Under the pieces are notes generated by a model that worked only from the letters and a program-made list of their open reading frames with translations, was not told where the DNA came from and ran no database searches. Made by a program: the position numbers and the translations under genes. Positions 29,119 through 38,313 of a DNA stretch of 64,000 bases are shown one piece after another. Each line of letters opens with the position of its first letter. Position 1 is the first letter of the stretch. The DNA lies in contig NZ_LT575483.1 in assembly GCF_900086705.1 (NCBI RefSeq), forward strand, positions 1,953,894 to 2,017,893, in the 5' to 3' direction. The DNA is from Massilibacillus massiliensis (GTDB taxonomy: Bacteria > Bacillota > Negativicutes > FLKF01).

Positions 29119-30045
29119 TTAGATTTCTTTGATGATAATGTGCTGAAGTAAATCATCAACTACACTTTTTCTAACAAATCCACTTTCTTCTTCCAAGGCA
29201 TTTGCAGTTCCGCAGGCAGAAGCAAATTTAAGTGCATCCAGTAGCGGATATTCTTTCTGCACAGCAACTGCCATGCCAGCTACATAGGCATCTCCCGAGC
29301 CGATTGGATTTATCGCTTTTACGTTTGGTACATCTACTTTATATATTTTGTCCCTATATCCAATAACAGCTCCATCGGCACCTAAAGATATGACAACGAT
29401 TTGAATACCAAATTGAAGAAAATTTCTTATTTCATTTATTGCATCATGGATATTTCGAATCTTCCGTCCAGTCAGCGCTTCAACTTCATCCTGATTAGGC
29501 TTAATAAAATAGGGCTTAGCTTGTATCCCATTTTTTAAAAGTTCACCACTTGCATCTAAAAATACTTTTTTTCCATACTCCTTGGCAATTCCCGTTAAAA
29601 GCTCATAAAAATCATTTGGCACATTTTTAGGAGCACTTCCTGAAATAACAACAATTTCGACCGCATGAATCAGTTCACTATATGTATCGATAAAATACTG
29701 CTGATCAGCAGCAGTAATTTCTGGTCCTGGTTCTAATATTTCTGTTTGTATTCCATCATCCGAAATAAAAGCCAAACACGATCGTGTCTCTCCTTGGATT
29801 TTTACAAAGTCTTGTTTTATTCCGTACGCTCTTAATTTTTCTTCAATAAAAGTTCCCGTTTTTCCTCCAAGAAATCCTGTCACAATACACGCTTCATCTA
29901 AAATGGTCATGACATTTGCAACATGGATTCCTTTTCCGCCGGGTGTATTCTCAACATGCTTCGCTCTTATCACTTTACCTTTGGCAATATCGGCAATTTC
30001 ATAACGTTTGTCCATCGAAGCATTTAAATTCACCACTAAAACCAT
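29119..30045 (-). CDS. PfkB-type phosphosugar kinase (tagatose-6-phosphate kinase/1-phosphofructokinase family)
   Basis: 308 residues. The family N terminus VVNLNASMDKRY is followed by NTPGGKGIHVANV and the C-terminal signature INPIGSGDAYVAGMA with catalytic Asp. Placed last in an operon for galactitol use, it most likely phosphorylates tagatose 6-phosphate to tagatose 1,6-bisphosphate. Fructose 1-phosphate is an alternative, but the window holds a separate fruK. The start follows TAGGAGG. Confidence 0.85.
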   Translation of the reverse strand: MVLVVNLNASMDKRYEIADIAKGKVIRAKHVENTPGGKGIHVANVMTILDEACIVTGFLGGKTGTFIEEKLRAYGIKQDFVKIQGETRSCLAFISDDGIQTEILEPGPEITAADQQYFIDTYSELIHAVEIVVISGSAPKNVPNDFYELLTGIAKEYGKKVFLDASGELLKNGIQAKPYFIKPNQDEVEALTGRKIRNIHDAINEIRNFLQFGIQIVVISLGADGAVIGYRDKIYKVDVPNVKAINPIGSGDAYVAGMAVAVQKEYPLLDALKFASACGTANALEEESGFVRKSVVDDLLQHIIIKEI

Positions 30046-30076
30046 TTACCTATCCTCCTATGATGTCTAAGGCTAT

Positions 30077-30934
30077 CTAATATCGATCAGAACTGCCACA
30101 TATTTTAATTTTATGCTGCACAATTTTTTTCATTGCCTCTTTTGCCGGTGTTAAATATTTTCTAGGATCATTGGCGTTTGGATTTTGGATAAAGTAATCT
30201 TTTATTGCATTAGAAAATGGAATTTTTAGATCAGTAGCAATATTTACTTTGCAAATCCCCATTGAAATTGCCTGCTCTACTAACGCATCCGGTACATCAG
30301 AAGCTCCATGTAATACCAATGGAATCCTTACTTTTTCTCTAATTTTTTGCAAACGTTCAAAATCTAGTTTCGGTTTTCCTTTATATAATCCATGTGCTGT
30401 ACCAATAGCAATAGCCAGGGAATCAATTCCTGTTCTCCGGGCAAAAGTTGCTGCATCCTCAGGATTGGTATACATGCTGTCTTTTTCATCTACAACCAAG
30501 TCGTCTTCTATCCCAACGAGTTTACCAAGTTCGGCTTCTACCGTTGCATCGTATCGATGTGCATAAGCTACCACGTCTTTTACTTTTGCAATATTCTCCT
30601 CAAAGGCTTCTTTTGAAGCATCCATCATGCATGATTTAAAGCCCACATCAATCGCCTGTTTGATTTTTGAAATGTCTTCAAAATGATCTAAATGAATTGC
30701 AATTGGAGTATCCGTGTTTTTTGCGGCCGAGTTTGCCATTGCTACCACATACTCAGCTCGTGCATAATCAATCGTTGATGGTGTTACCGCAATAATAACC
30801 GGTGACTTCATTTCTTTTGCAGTGTCAGCAACAACTTGCAACGTTTCTAAGTTATGAATATTAAACGCAGGTACTGCATATTTATTTTTTTGTGCATTCA
30901 TTAACATTTCTCTGGTCGATACGATTGTTTTCAT
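30077..30934 (-). CDS. gatY: Class II ketose-bisphosphate aldolase (tagatose type)
   Basis: 285 residues of the zinc-dependent class II fold. PAFNIHNLETLQVV is near the start, IAIHLDHFED carries a catalytic Asp and a zinc His, and AIGTAHGLYKG and LVLHGASDVPD give further zinc-binding His. The sequence and context fit tagatose-bisphosphate aldolase, giving dihydroxyacetone phosphate and glyceraldehyde 3-phosphate. No GatZ/KbaZ-like companion is present. It is preceded by an RNA hairpin in the 97-base gap from gatD. Confidence 0.85.
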   Translation of the reverse strand: MKTIVSTREMLMNAQKNKYAVPAFNIHNLETLQVVADTAKEMKSPVIIAVTPSTIDYARAEYVVAMANSAAKNTDTPIAIHLDHFEDISKIKQAIDVGFKSCMMDASKEAFEENIAKVKDVVAYAHRYDATVEAELGKLVGIEDDLVVDEKDSMYTNPEDAATFARRTGIDSLAIAIGTAHGLYKGKPKLDFERLQKIREKVRIPLVLHGASDVPDALVEQAISMGICKVNIATDLKIPFSNAIKDYFIQNPNANDPRKYLTPAKEAMKKIVQHKIKICGSSDRY

Positions 30935-30960
30935 TTACAAAACCTCCTGAAATTTAAAGA

Positions 30961-31022
30961 ATAAAGGCTCTCCTTTGCTAGCTTTGTGAATTCTCACTTA
31001 GCCTATTGGGTGAGCCTTTAAT
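30961..31022 (-). other. Intergenic hairpin between gatD and the aldolase gene
   Basis: AAAGGCTC at 30965 pairs with GAGCCTTTA at 31012-31020 at the ends of a 60-base loop with smaller stems. The T run on the minus strand is weak, so this may tune or stabilise the distal part of the gat mRNA rather than end it. Confidence 0.45.
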
Positions 31023-31031
31023 TTTAGCTAT

Positions 31032-32072
31032 TTAAAAAACATACATTACCTTTAAAGATTTTTCATCCTTACTGAGCATTGTTTCAAAAGCTTTATACCC
31101 ATCTTCTAATTTAAATTTATGCGTTATCATATCATCCACTTTGATTTTTCCGGAATCCAAATACTCAACGGCTGCTGTCCACTCTGTACCAGGAAACGGT
31201 GCAGAATAACTCATCCATGAACCAGTTACCTGCAGCTCACCACGTAAAATCAATTCAAAGTTTTTTGCTTCAATGTTTACATCATTGTGCGCCGTACCTA
31301 CATAAACAATCGTGCCTAATTTATTTACCAGCGTTAATACTTCATTCTGAATAAAGTTAATACCAGCAGTTTCAAAAATATAATCAACTTTTCCATGCGC
31401 AGAAAAATATTCTTTTACGTTTGTATGCAATGGATTGATCGTTTTATAAGCGCCCAAATTTCTAGCCAACCCTAACTTATAATCATCAATGTCTATCACA
31501 TATACTTTTCCTATGCCTTTTGCTAATAAACATTGCATCACCAAAATACCAATCGTACCACAGCCATAGACAATTGCTTTTTTACCACCTTGAATCGTTG
31601 CTCTTTCCACCCCATGAATGGCAACAGTGATTGGTTCTATACATGCCGCTTGCGCATAGCTTACTTTTTCCGATATTTTTATAACATTTTTACTTGGTAC
31701 AACAACGTATTCTGCCATTGCGCCATTTTCTCGGGAACCAATAAAGGAATACTGTGTACACATTGCAGGTTTTCCCTTTTGACAGTTTTCACATTTTTCA
31801 CAGGGAATGAGCGGCGCCGCTGTCACCCGATCTCCGATCTTACAATTGGCTACCTTGTATCCGACTTGCACAATATCTCCAGAAAACTCGTGTCCAATGA
31901 CAATAGGATACTGATGCACGCCACCATCTTTTGCTCTTGGGATATCAGAACCGCAAATCCCACACGCTCTTACTTTAATCAACACTTTATCAGCTGTTAC
32001 TTCAGGTTTTGGGATATCTTGATAAACAAGTTTTTTCATACCTTCTACAACCAATGCTTTCATTGTTGCCAT
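31032..32072 (-). CDS. gatD: Galactitol-1-phosphate 5-dehydrogenase
   Basis: 346 residues of zinc medium-chain dehydrogenase. The catalytic-zinc sequence CGICGSDIP and GHEFSGDI are followed by four cysteines of a structural zinc (CEKCENCQKGKPAMC) and a Rossmann stretch VYGCGTIGILVMQ. It oxidises galactitol 1-phosphate to tagatose 6-phosphate with NAD. The start codon overlaps the IIC stop by one base (TAATG), giving tight coupling. The PTS genes just upstream support galactitol. Confidence 0.88.
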   Translation of the reverse strand: MATMKALVVEGMKKLVYQDIPKPEVTADKVLIKVRACGICGSDIPRAKDGGVHQYPIVIGHEFSGDIVQVGYKVANCKIGDRVTAAPLIPCEKCENCQKGKPAMCTQYSFIGSRENGAMAEYVVVPSKNVIKISEKVSYAQAACIEPITVAIHGVERATIQGGKKAIVYGCGTIGILVMQCLLAKGIGKVYVIDIDDYKLGLARNLGAYKTINPLHTNVKEYFSAHGKVDYIFETAGINFIQNEVLTLVNKLGTIVYVGTAHNDVNIEAKNFELILRGELQVTGSWMSYSAPFPGTEWTAAVEYLDSGKIKVDDMITHKFKLEDGYKAFETMLSKDEKSLKVMYVF

Positions 32073-33457
32073 TATTTAGCCATCCCCTTTTGAACTTCCC
32101 TAACCTCAGCAACAGCCATTTTCTGTTGTCCTTTTTTATACCAAAAATAAGTAAATACGACACAAGCAAGATAAAAACCGCCAACACAAAGGAGTCCAGT
32201 TACATTTGTTGTATGGAATACTTGCGTTAAAATATAAGTAATGGGGCTGCCACCTTGGTCAAGAGAGGCAATTTTCGCACTTGCATCTGTCAATTGGCCT
32301 GCATTTTTTGCTAATATTGTATGTAAACCAATCGTCTGGTTTGCTATCCAAATTGTAAAACTCATGACCACCGAGCCAGTAATGATGGTTCTAAACAAAT
32401 TTCCACCATGAACCCCAACCGCCATTGCTACAAAGAAACCAATCGTTGCTAAATCACCAAAAGGAAGAATTTGATTTCCGGGAATAATTGCTGCTAAAAA
32501 TATCGTAATTGGAATAAACAAAAGCGAAGCTGTTACCACGACCGGGTCCCCAAGTAGCAATGCACAATCAAGGCCAATGTAGAATTTACTATTTTTAAAA
32601 CGCTTTTGTAACATTGCTTTTGCTGCTTCTGAAACAGGAAGCAACCCGGTCATAATATGTTTTACTACCTGTGGCATAAGAATGATAACCGAGGCCATTT
32701 GAATACCCAACGTTAAGATTCCCCGTACATCATATCCTGCAAGAATCCCAATCATAACGCCCATAATGGCTCCCATAATTGCAGGGTCACCAATAACACC
32801 AAATCGTTTTTCGATTTGCCCCGGATTAATGTTAATATCTTTAATCACTGGAATTCTATCTAATAAACAATTAATGGGTACTGAAATTGGTGCGAGGTAA
32901 CCAGTTGTACCATGTGGCAACGCAATGCCCTCTAATCCGAAATAATCTTCTGCAATTGGTGCAAACCAATCGCCCAGCTTATAAGCAAATGCCGCATGTA
33001 GGATAACCCCGACAATACCAAGGGCATAGCTACCGGTTGCAATATGAACCAGTGCACCTGTAAAAGCAAAATGCCAAATATTCCAAATATCAATATTAAC
33101 GACTCTCGTCATTCTTAATGCCAGCATGACCAGGTTGACTGCAATAGCAACTGGAATTGCAACCAATGCAATATCGCTTGCCCATGTCATGGGTGAAGAC
33201 CCCGGCCAACCAATATCAATGATACTCATGCTAATACCAAAGTTTTCAGACATGGCAACTGCAGCCTTTGCCAAATTATTTAGCATTAAACTAATTACCA
33301 ATCCAATACCAATAAAACCAATGCCAATCGAAATACCAGACTTTAAAGCTTTACCAATGGATTGCCCTAAGCATAACGCTACAATAAAAATAACAATTGG
33401 CAGCATAACTGCCGGTCCCAAATCTACAAAGTACTGTACAAAAGATAATATTTCCAT
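32072..33457 (-). CDS. gatC: PTS galactitol-type transporter, EIIC subunit
   Basis: 461 residues, about ten membrane segments, in the EIIC-Gat family. MEILSFVQYFVDLGPAVMLP is the usual opening and PHGTTGYLAPISVPIN a conserved re-entrant region, with LLDRIPVIKDININP after it. It imports galactitol and presents it for phosphorylation by IIB. It is 40 bases after gatB. Confidence 0.9.
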   Translation of the reverse strand: MEILSFVQYFVDLGPAVMLPIVIFIVALCLGQSIGKALKSGISIGIGFIGIGLVISLMLNNLAKAAVAMSENFGISMSIIDIGWPGSSPMTWASDIALVAIPVAIAVNLVMLALRMTRVVNIDIWNIWHFAFTGALVHIATGSYALGIVGVILHAAFAYKLGDWFAPIAEDYFGLEGIALPHGTTGYLAPISVPINCLLDRIPVIKDININPGQIEKRFGVIGDPAIMGAIMGVMIGILAGYDVRGILTLGIQMASVIILMPQVVKHIMTGLLPVSEAAKAMLQKRFKNSKFYIGLDCALLLGDPVVVTASLLFIPITIFLAAIIPGNQILPFGDLATIGFFVAMAVGVHGGNLFRTIITGSVVMSFTIWIANQTIGLHTILAKNAGQLTDASAKIASLDQGGSPITYILTQVFHTTNVTGLLCVGGFYLACVVFTYFWYKKGQQKMAVAEVREVQKGMAK

Positions 33458-33497
33458 TATAAATGCACCCTCCCATAAGTTTTATTAGAGTTAAAAA

Positions 33498-33773
33498 TTA
33501 TTTTAAATATCCTAATATTTTCTCTTCTGTTTCTGCTTTATTGATCCCCGTTAAAAAAGCCATACCATTTACATAGGGCAACCCATAATCTCTTTTGATT
33601 TTCATCGTAGTTACAATTAAATCTATCCCTTGTAAACTACTTTCAATTTCAGACATTCGAATTTGTAAAATTTCCACTTCAATACCATTTGCCTTGCACA
33701 GCTCTTTAATCTCATTTGCCGCAACGGTCGATGTTGCTACCGCACCACCACAAGCTACAATTACTTTTTTCAT
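33498..33773 (-). CDS. gatB: PTS galactitol-type EIIB
   Basis: 91 residues. The phosphocysteine loop is ACGGAVATSTVAANEI near the N terminus, matching the lactose/galactitol-type IIB fold. It takes phosphate from IIA and passes it to the sugar. Its ATG overlaps the IIA stop as ATGA. Confidence 0.9.
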   Translation of the reverse strand: MKKVIVACGGAVATSTVAANEIKELCKANGIEVEILQIRMSEIESSLQGIDLIVTTMKIKRDYGLPYVNGMAFLTGINKAETEEKILGYLK

Positions 33774-34261
33774 ACTCGTTCCTCCTCAGATTTATCTTTT
33801 AACTTACTTAGCATCAGATTTTTAATTTCTTCTTCGTTACTGGAATTTAACAATACATCAATACAGCTCTCTTCCTGCAACATTGCAAATAATTTTTGCA
33901 GCATCGTTAAATGCTGATTGCTTTCCTTTAATGCCAGCAAAAATATCAGGTTGACCGCCACGGTTTCATCACTATTTTCCATGCGATGAAACACAACTGA
34001 ATCAGCCAATTGCAATATCGCAATTCCATTTTTCACTACAGTTTTTTCGGGACTTGCATGTGGTATGGCAATTCCATTTTTCAGCAACTTTATTCCTGTA
34101 GGAAAATTGACTTCTCTTTTTAAAACATTCTCAATATATGCCGGTTTTATATACCCTTTTTCCAGCAAACACTGTCCTAATTTTCGAATTGCCGCTTTCC
34201 TGTCGCTCACATTTTCCTTAAGGCGAATTAGATCTGTTGTAATAAACCCTTCTATATTCAC
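33770..34261 (-). CDS. gatA: PTS EIIA, fructose/mannitol/galactitol type
   Basis: 163 residues of PTS_EIIA type 2, with the phosphohistidine in NGIAIPHASPEKT. It passes phosphate from HPr to GatB. I choose the GTG at 34261 because it overlaps the upstream regulator's TGA as GTGA. A GTG at 34270 is also in frame and only weakly distinguishable. Confidence 0.85.
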   Translation of the reverse strand: MNIEGFITTDLIRLKENVSDRKAAIRKLGQCLLEKGYIKPAYIENVLKREVNFPTGIKLLKNGIAIPHASPEKTVVKNGIAILQLADSVVFHRMENSDETVAVNLIFLLALKESNQHLTMLQKLFAMLQEESCIDVLLNSSNEEEIKNLMLSKLKDKSEEERV

Positions 34262-36207
34262 AAAGTCCACCTTCTCCTAAAACTTTTCATAAATTTTTGA
34301 TAAGATTTTTCTCTAATCAGAGCCTTAACTCCATTTTCTTTAACCAAATATTCAAACAATTTCAAAAAAACAGTTTCCCATAAAGCAGCGTTATCTTTTG
34401 CTATATTGATTAAAAACACGACTTGCACAGGCTGTTCATCCCATAGAATCGGTTTATCCAAAATCAAAATTGCAATCGAAGATAGATCCATATCGTTATA
34501 CATTGGATGCGGTATTGCGACTAAATTGCCGATTTCAGTGGATGATGCTCCTTCTCTTTCAAATACAGAAAGTTTGGTTTGCTCACTCATATACTTTCTC
34601 TTGATCATCTCATTTGTCATAAAATCTAAAACTTCTTGTTTATTTTTAAACGGCATATTTTTATAGAAACAATCTTCACTGAAAAATTTCTCATACGCGA
34701 TCTCCTCATGTATCCCCGCCCTAAAAAGATAATTCTCAATGCTGTCTAATTCATTTTTATTTAATAAATTTGTTACGCGCATAATCTTTTCAGACTGTAT
34801 ATGTTCTATCGGTATCGTTGTCAAAATGATATCAATATCATTTACTGCGATTTCATCAAGTTCATACCCAGCTATCGTTTTAACGACTTGAATCTGATTT
34901 TTAAAATGTTCTTCTATTTTGGTTTTTATTAAAATTGCAGTCCCAATTCCCGTTGCACATACAATAATTGCTTTCTTTAAATTTGCCTCATCTTTTATCC
35001 CTTTACGGCTTAAAGCCGCACCAAAATGAATGGCAATATACCCAATCTCATTTTCATCTACATGAATCGTTTCCATTTTCTCAATGACACTGCTTGCAAT
35101 TACTGCGATCTGAAAAGCTAATGGATATTCACTTTTAATCACTTCTAAAACTTCATTCCGAATATTCATCTGAAATTTCATTCTTGTAAGCGCGGCTTTG
35201 AGATGGAGCATCAGTCCTTTGATTAAATTTTGATCACTAGAAAAATCAATTTTCACAACTTCATCTATTTTAAATAAAATCTGCTTCAGCATATCTTCAA
35301 TATGATCTGTCGGTTCCTCAGAACTTACATCTAAATATTTTTTACTTGCAATTAAATGCTGTGCAATATAATAAATTTCACTCATTGCAATATCGATATT
35401 TAACTGTTTGTAAATTTCCTCAATGATTCCCTTAGCAACCTGAAATTCTATTGTTTTTTCAATCTTTTTTGCCTGACTAATCGTATACACAATTTGATTT
35501 TCATATTTAGCTCGTTTAATTGCAATCGCCGTATGAATCAATAGATTTTTAATCGATATATCCGTCAATTTCATAGATTTGGCGGCTGTTACAGCAAGAA
35601 TAATCTCTTGAATTTTATCCAGCGCAATTTCTTTAAAAAACTCTCGATAAAATTGATTTGTATAAATAAACGCCTGCTGCTCGCGATTAAATATATACTC
35701 CGAAATACAATATCTAAGCTGGGCTTCATTCCCTGAAATCTGTATCCCTTTACTTTTATAACGAATAACCCGAAGGGCATACTTTGCTATTTTTTTCTCG
35801 ACTTCTTTCAGGCTGAGTTTCAGTGTTGATATACTAATAAACATCTCATCTGCTAAATCCATTTGCGTAATTTGCTTATTCTGCAATGCATTAAACAACA
35901 GTTTTTTAATAATATAAAACACCCTCGCCTCGTTTGATGTTAAATTCACTCTATTTACTGCTTGATCGATAAACCCCATTTCTTTAAAAGACTCTTGATT
36001 CGTAACAATCAAACTATAGCCAGCTCTACTCGTTGAGTGAACCGCCGCCCCCTTATCTTTCAAATAACTATGCAAACTCTTCATATCACTACGAATGGTT
36101 CTTGACGATACCCCCACCAGTTTGGACAATTCTTCGCCTGTAATACCTGCATCATGTTTCATCAACAATTTAAAAATTTTTAAAATTCGCTCGTTTGGTG
36201 TATTCAT
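34258..36207 (-). CDS. PRD-containing PTS-controlled transcriptional regulator
   Basis: About 649 residues with HTH, PRD, IIB and IIA modules. The N-terminal HTH (GITGEELSKLVGVSSRTIRSD) is followed by two PTS regulation domains with conserved His, a GatB-like IIB domain (VCATGIGTAILIKTK) and a C-terminal IIA domain (LVAIPHPMYND). This is the MtlR/LicR-type activator layout, in which PTS phosphorylation sets activity according to galactitol flux. The start MNTPNERI at 36207 follows GAGGGGTG. It is first in the gat operon and probably regulates it. Confidence 0.85.
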   Translation of the reverse strand: MNTPNERILKIFKLLMKHDAGITGEELSKLVGVSSRTIRSDMKSLHSYLKDKGAAVHSTSRAGYSLIVTNQESFKEMGFIDQAVNRVNLTSNEARVFYIIKKLLFNALQNKQITQMDLADEMFISISTLKLSLKEVEKKIAKYALRVIRYKSKGIQISGNEAQLRYCISEYIFNREQQAFIYTNQFYREFFKEIALDKIQEIILAVTAAKSMKLTDISIKNLLIHTAIAIKRAKYENQIVYTISQAKKIEKTIEFQVAKGIIEEIYKQLNIDIAMSEIYYIAQHLIASKKYLDVSSEEPTDHIEDMLKQILFKIDEVVKIDFSSDQNLIKGLMLHLKAALTRMKFQMNIRNEVLEVIKSEYPLAFQIAVIASSVIEKMETIHVDENEIGYIAIHFGAALSRKGIKDEANLKKAIIVCATGIGTAILIKTKIEEHFKNQIQVVKTIAGYELDEIAVNDIDIILTTIPIEHIQSEKIMRVTNLLNKNELDSIENYLFRAGIHEEIAYEKFFSEDCFYKNMPFKNKQEVLDFMTNEMIKRKYMSEQTKLSVFEREGASSTEIGNLVAIPHPMYNDMDLSSIAILILDKPILWDEQPVQVVFLINIAKDNAALWETVFLKLFEYLVKENGVKALIREKSYQKFMKSFRRRWTL

Positions 36208-36270
36208 GTCATCACCCCTCTGGCTTAATTTTAGTTTAGCAATCATTCCATTCATAGCATAGTTCATCTA

Positions 36271-36289
36271 TTTCCTTCCATCAAGGAAA
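36271..36289. promoter_or_regulatory. Inverted repeat upstream of the gat regulator
   Basis: TTTCCTT and AAGGAAA are separated by five bases, about 65 bases upstream of the regulator start. It could be the activator's operator. The AT-rich stretch 36290-36554 has no gene. Confidence 0.4.
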
Positions 36290-36554
36290 CATGCTGACCA
36301 TACGATTTAGATATTTTCAAACACTTGATAAATGACGGAAATAGAGTTTCTACAAGTAAATAAATTCAGCTAAAGTCTTTCAGATCTTTATTGTTTTCGT
36401 GTAATTATTTTTACATAGTATTACTTTTTTGATTTTTTACTTCATGTATCAATGATCATACACACTACATATTTCCCTTTTAAAAAGTCATACTAAATTT
36501 TATTGGAGTCTTTTATTTTTCTTAAAATTTTATTAAATTCTCTACTTTGACCTT

Positions 36555-36583
36555 TTGACTTTTTCAATTATTTGCGCTATAAT
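36555..36583 (+). promoter_or_regulatory. hsp20 promoter
   Basis: TTGACT (36555-36560) and TATAAT (36578-36583) are spaced by 17 bases, a normal vegetative promoter. No CIRCE element is seen. Confidence 0.8.
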
Positions 36584-36595
36584 AAAGGCGTAAGG

Positions 36596-36630
36596 AAGAA
36601 TCATCCATAGCCAACGCTATGCTGATTCTT
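36596..36630 (+). promoter_or_regulatory. Dyad in the hsp20 5' untranslated region
   Basis: AAGAATCA and TGATTCTT flank a second pair ATAGC/GCTAT, forming a hairpin just after the transcription start and ahead of the SD at about 36651. It could be a repressor site or a stability element. Confidence 0.5.
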
Positions 36631-36660
36631 GTCAATAAAATAGTTAAGGGGGAAGAGAGT

Positions 36661-37098
36661 ATGTTTGATTTAGTACCATTCCGATCTCAAGGCAATATTG
36701 CTAAAAAAGGAGATGCTTTCGACCGTCTATTCGATTACTTTTTAGAGCAACCGTTTAGCGCAATGGGCAAGCTCCATTCTACATTTAAGGTGGATGTCAA
36801 AGATAACGGTTCTGTATATGAATTGGTCGCTGAACTACCGGGTATCCAAAAGGAAGATATTGCATTGCAGTATGAAAACAACTATTTAACAATCACTGCA
36901 AAGCGTGAAGAACAATCTGAAGATAAAAATGAAAACTATGTTTGCCGTGAACGCCATTTCGGTTCTATGCAGCGCAGCTTTTTCATTAGCGATATTGCCA
37001 GAGAAAACATCACCGCAGAATTTAAAGATGGTGTACTAAAGGTGGCTTTGCCAAAAGTGAATCCAAACGAGAATTATAAACAAATTGAAATTCATTGA
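36661..37098 (+). CDS. Hsp20/alpha-crystallin small heat-shock protein
   Basis: 145 residues. A short N-terminal arm is followed by an alpha-crystallin domain (FKVDVKDNGSVYELVAELPG, ENYLTITAKREE) with the conserved AEFKDGVLKVALPK near the end. It binds unfolding proteins as an ATP-independent holdase. The start at 36661 follows GGGGGAAGAGAG; an in-frame ATG at 36619 lies upstream without a site. It is monocistronic, with a strong terminator behind it. Confidence 0.93.
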   Translation: MFDLVPFRSQGNIAKKGDAFDRLFDYFLEQPFSAMGKLHSTFKVDVKDNGSVYELVAELPGIQKEDIALQYENNYLTITAKREEQSEDKNENYVCRERHFGSMQRSFFISDIARENITAEFKDGVLKVALPKVNPNENYKQIEIH

Positions 37099-37167
37099 GT
37101 CGAGACTAAAAACCTACCGCATAAATACGAAGCTGCTGAAAAAGTCTGTATTCAAAAAATCCAAGCA

Positions 37168-37213
37168 AAAAGAGGCCGTTAAAACGCACAAATGCGTTTT
37201 AACGGCCTCTTTT
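37168..37213 (+). terminator. Terminator after hsp20
   Basis: A perfect 21-base stem (starting AAAAGAGGCCGTTAAAACGC) with a short loop ends in TTTT. Confidence 0.85.
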
Positions 37214-37297
37214 CTATGTGACTACACATTTTTTCTCCTTATTACATAGTACACCTTTCCTTACATTACATTGTAGAAATAATAAACCACATACGGA

Positions 37298-38218
37298 TTA
37301 TACCTCTCCCTCAGCAATCAGCTTTGCTGCTGCTGCTGCCATTCCGACATCATCATGTCCAACACCTGGGACCCTAATTAATTGCCAATGAAAAGGTACG
37401 CCCAATTCTGCTGCTTTTGCTTTTGCTTCCTCAAAGAATTGGCTTCCCCGTTCAAAACGATTTGCCCCTTGTGCATCCGCCTCTGGTGTTTTACGAAGTA
37501 CCTTACTTCTTTTAATATCCTGCTCACCTAATAAAATCGTTACTGGTTTTGCAAATGCTTGCGCCAGCTCTTCTTTGTTCATCGACATATTTTTAATTCC
37601 ATAAGGAAAATCTACAGTTGTATCTGGCATCGAATACCAGCCAGCATTCGCTGAAATGATTCTCTTCGCCTGTGTTTGTCCGCCGAAAAGTACATATCTA
37701 TGGACTAACTGTGCACCAGCTGAATGTCCGAAAACTGCAACGTTATTACCCGTGGCGCCCGATCGTATCCGTGCTTCAGCAATCACATGGTTAATCACCG
37801 GAAAAACCCATTGATTTTTGGGTTGTAAATTTCCTTTATCATGATCCGTATCTGATACATTTCCTGTATTATAGTAACGCACCCCCGGGTACTTTGCTTC
37901 AGAATATTGTGGACATACGACCAATAAATTATACTGATCTGCATATGTCTTCCAGCCATCACGATACTCCTCTGCATTACGCTGCAACCCATGCTGTACA
38001 ATAACAATTGGTTTATCCGGAGTCCATCCGGCTGGACGATAATAAAAAACCTGAAGATCATCCTTATTAACACCTGTAGTTTCCGGCATCGTAAACATGC
38101 CTGACCCGATATCCAATGATGCCGCTTTTTGTGGACTAGCAGCACAACCGACTGCCATCAGTAATAGAATAAAAAGACAAATAATAACCATATATACTTT
38201 AGAAAATTTATTTTTCAT
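37298..38218 (-). CDS. Secreted alpha/beta hydrolase (esterase-like)
   Basis: 306 residues. A signal segment ends near AVGCAAS, a weak lipobox or signal-peptidase site. An alpha/beta hydrolase core follows, with the nucleophile elbow GHSAGAQ and a candidate late His in VPGVGHDDVG. YRPAGWTPDKPIVIVQHG is a typical oxyanion-loop region, reminiscent of polyhydroxyalkanoate or feruloyl esterases. It probably cleaves an ester outside the membrane; the substrate is unknown. The ATG at 38218 has TTGGAGG upstream. Confidence 0.75.
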   Translation of the reverse strand: MKNKFSKVYMVIICLFILLLMAVGCAASPQKAASLDIGSGMFTMPETTGVNKDDLQVFYYRPAGWTPDKPIVIVQHGLQRNAEEYRDGWKTYADQYNLLVVCPQYSEAKYPGVRYYNTGNVSDTDHDKGNLQPKNQWVFPVINHVIAEARIRSGATGNNVAVFGHSAGAQLVHRYVLFGGQTQAKRIISANAGWYSMPDTTVDFPYGIKNMSMNKEELAQAFAKPVTILLGEQDIKRSKVLRKTPEADAQGANRFERGSQFFEEAKAKAAELGVPFHWQLIRVPGVGHDDVGMAAAAAKLIAEGEV

Positions 38219-38313
38219 CCAGGAAGCCTCCAATTTTAAGGTTTCTTTTTACTTCGTCTCAATCTGAATATTTCGCTCATATCATTTCCCTAAAATTCTT
38301 CTTAAAGAACTCG

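Noticed and set aside
30249-30566. 105-codon plus-strand frame opposite the aldolase gene
   Set aside because: It is an antisense shadow of a clearly coding frame with good family motifs.
36541-36661. CIRCE operator for hsp20
   Set aside because: The TTAGCACTC/GAGTGCTAA pair is absent; the dyad present has a different sequence.
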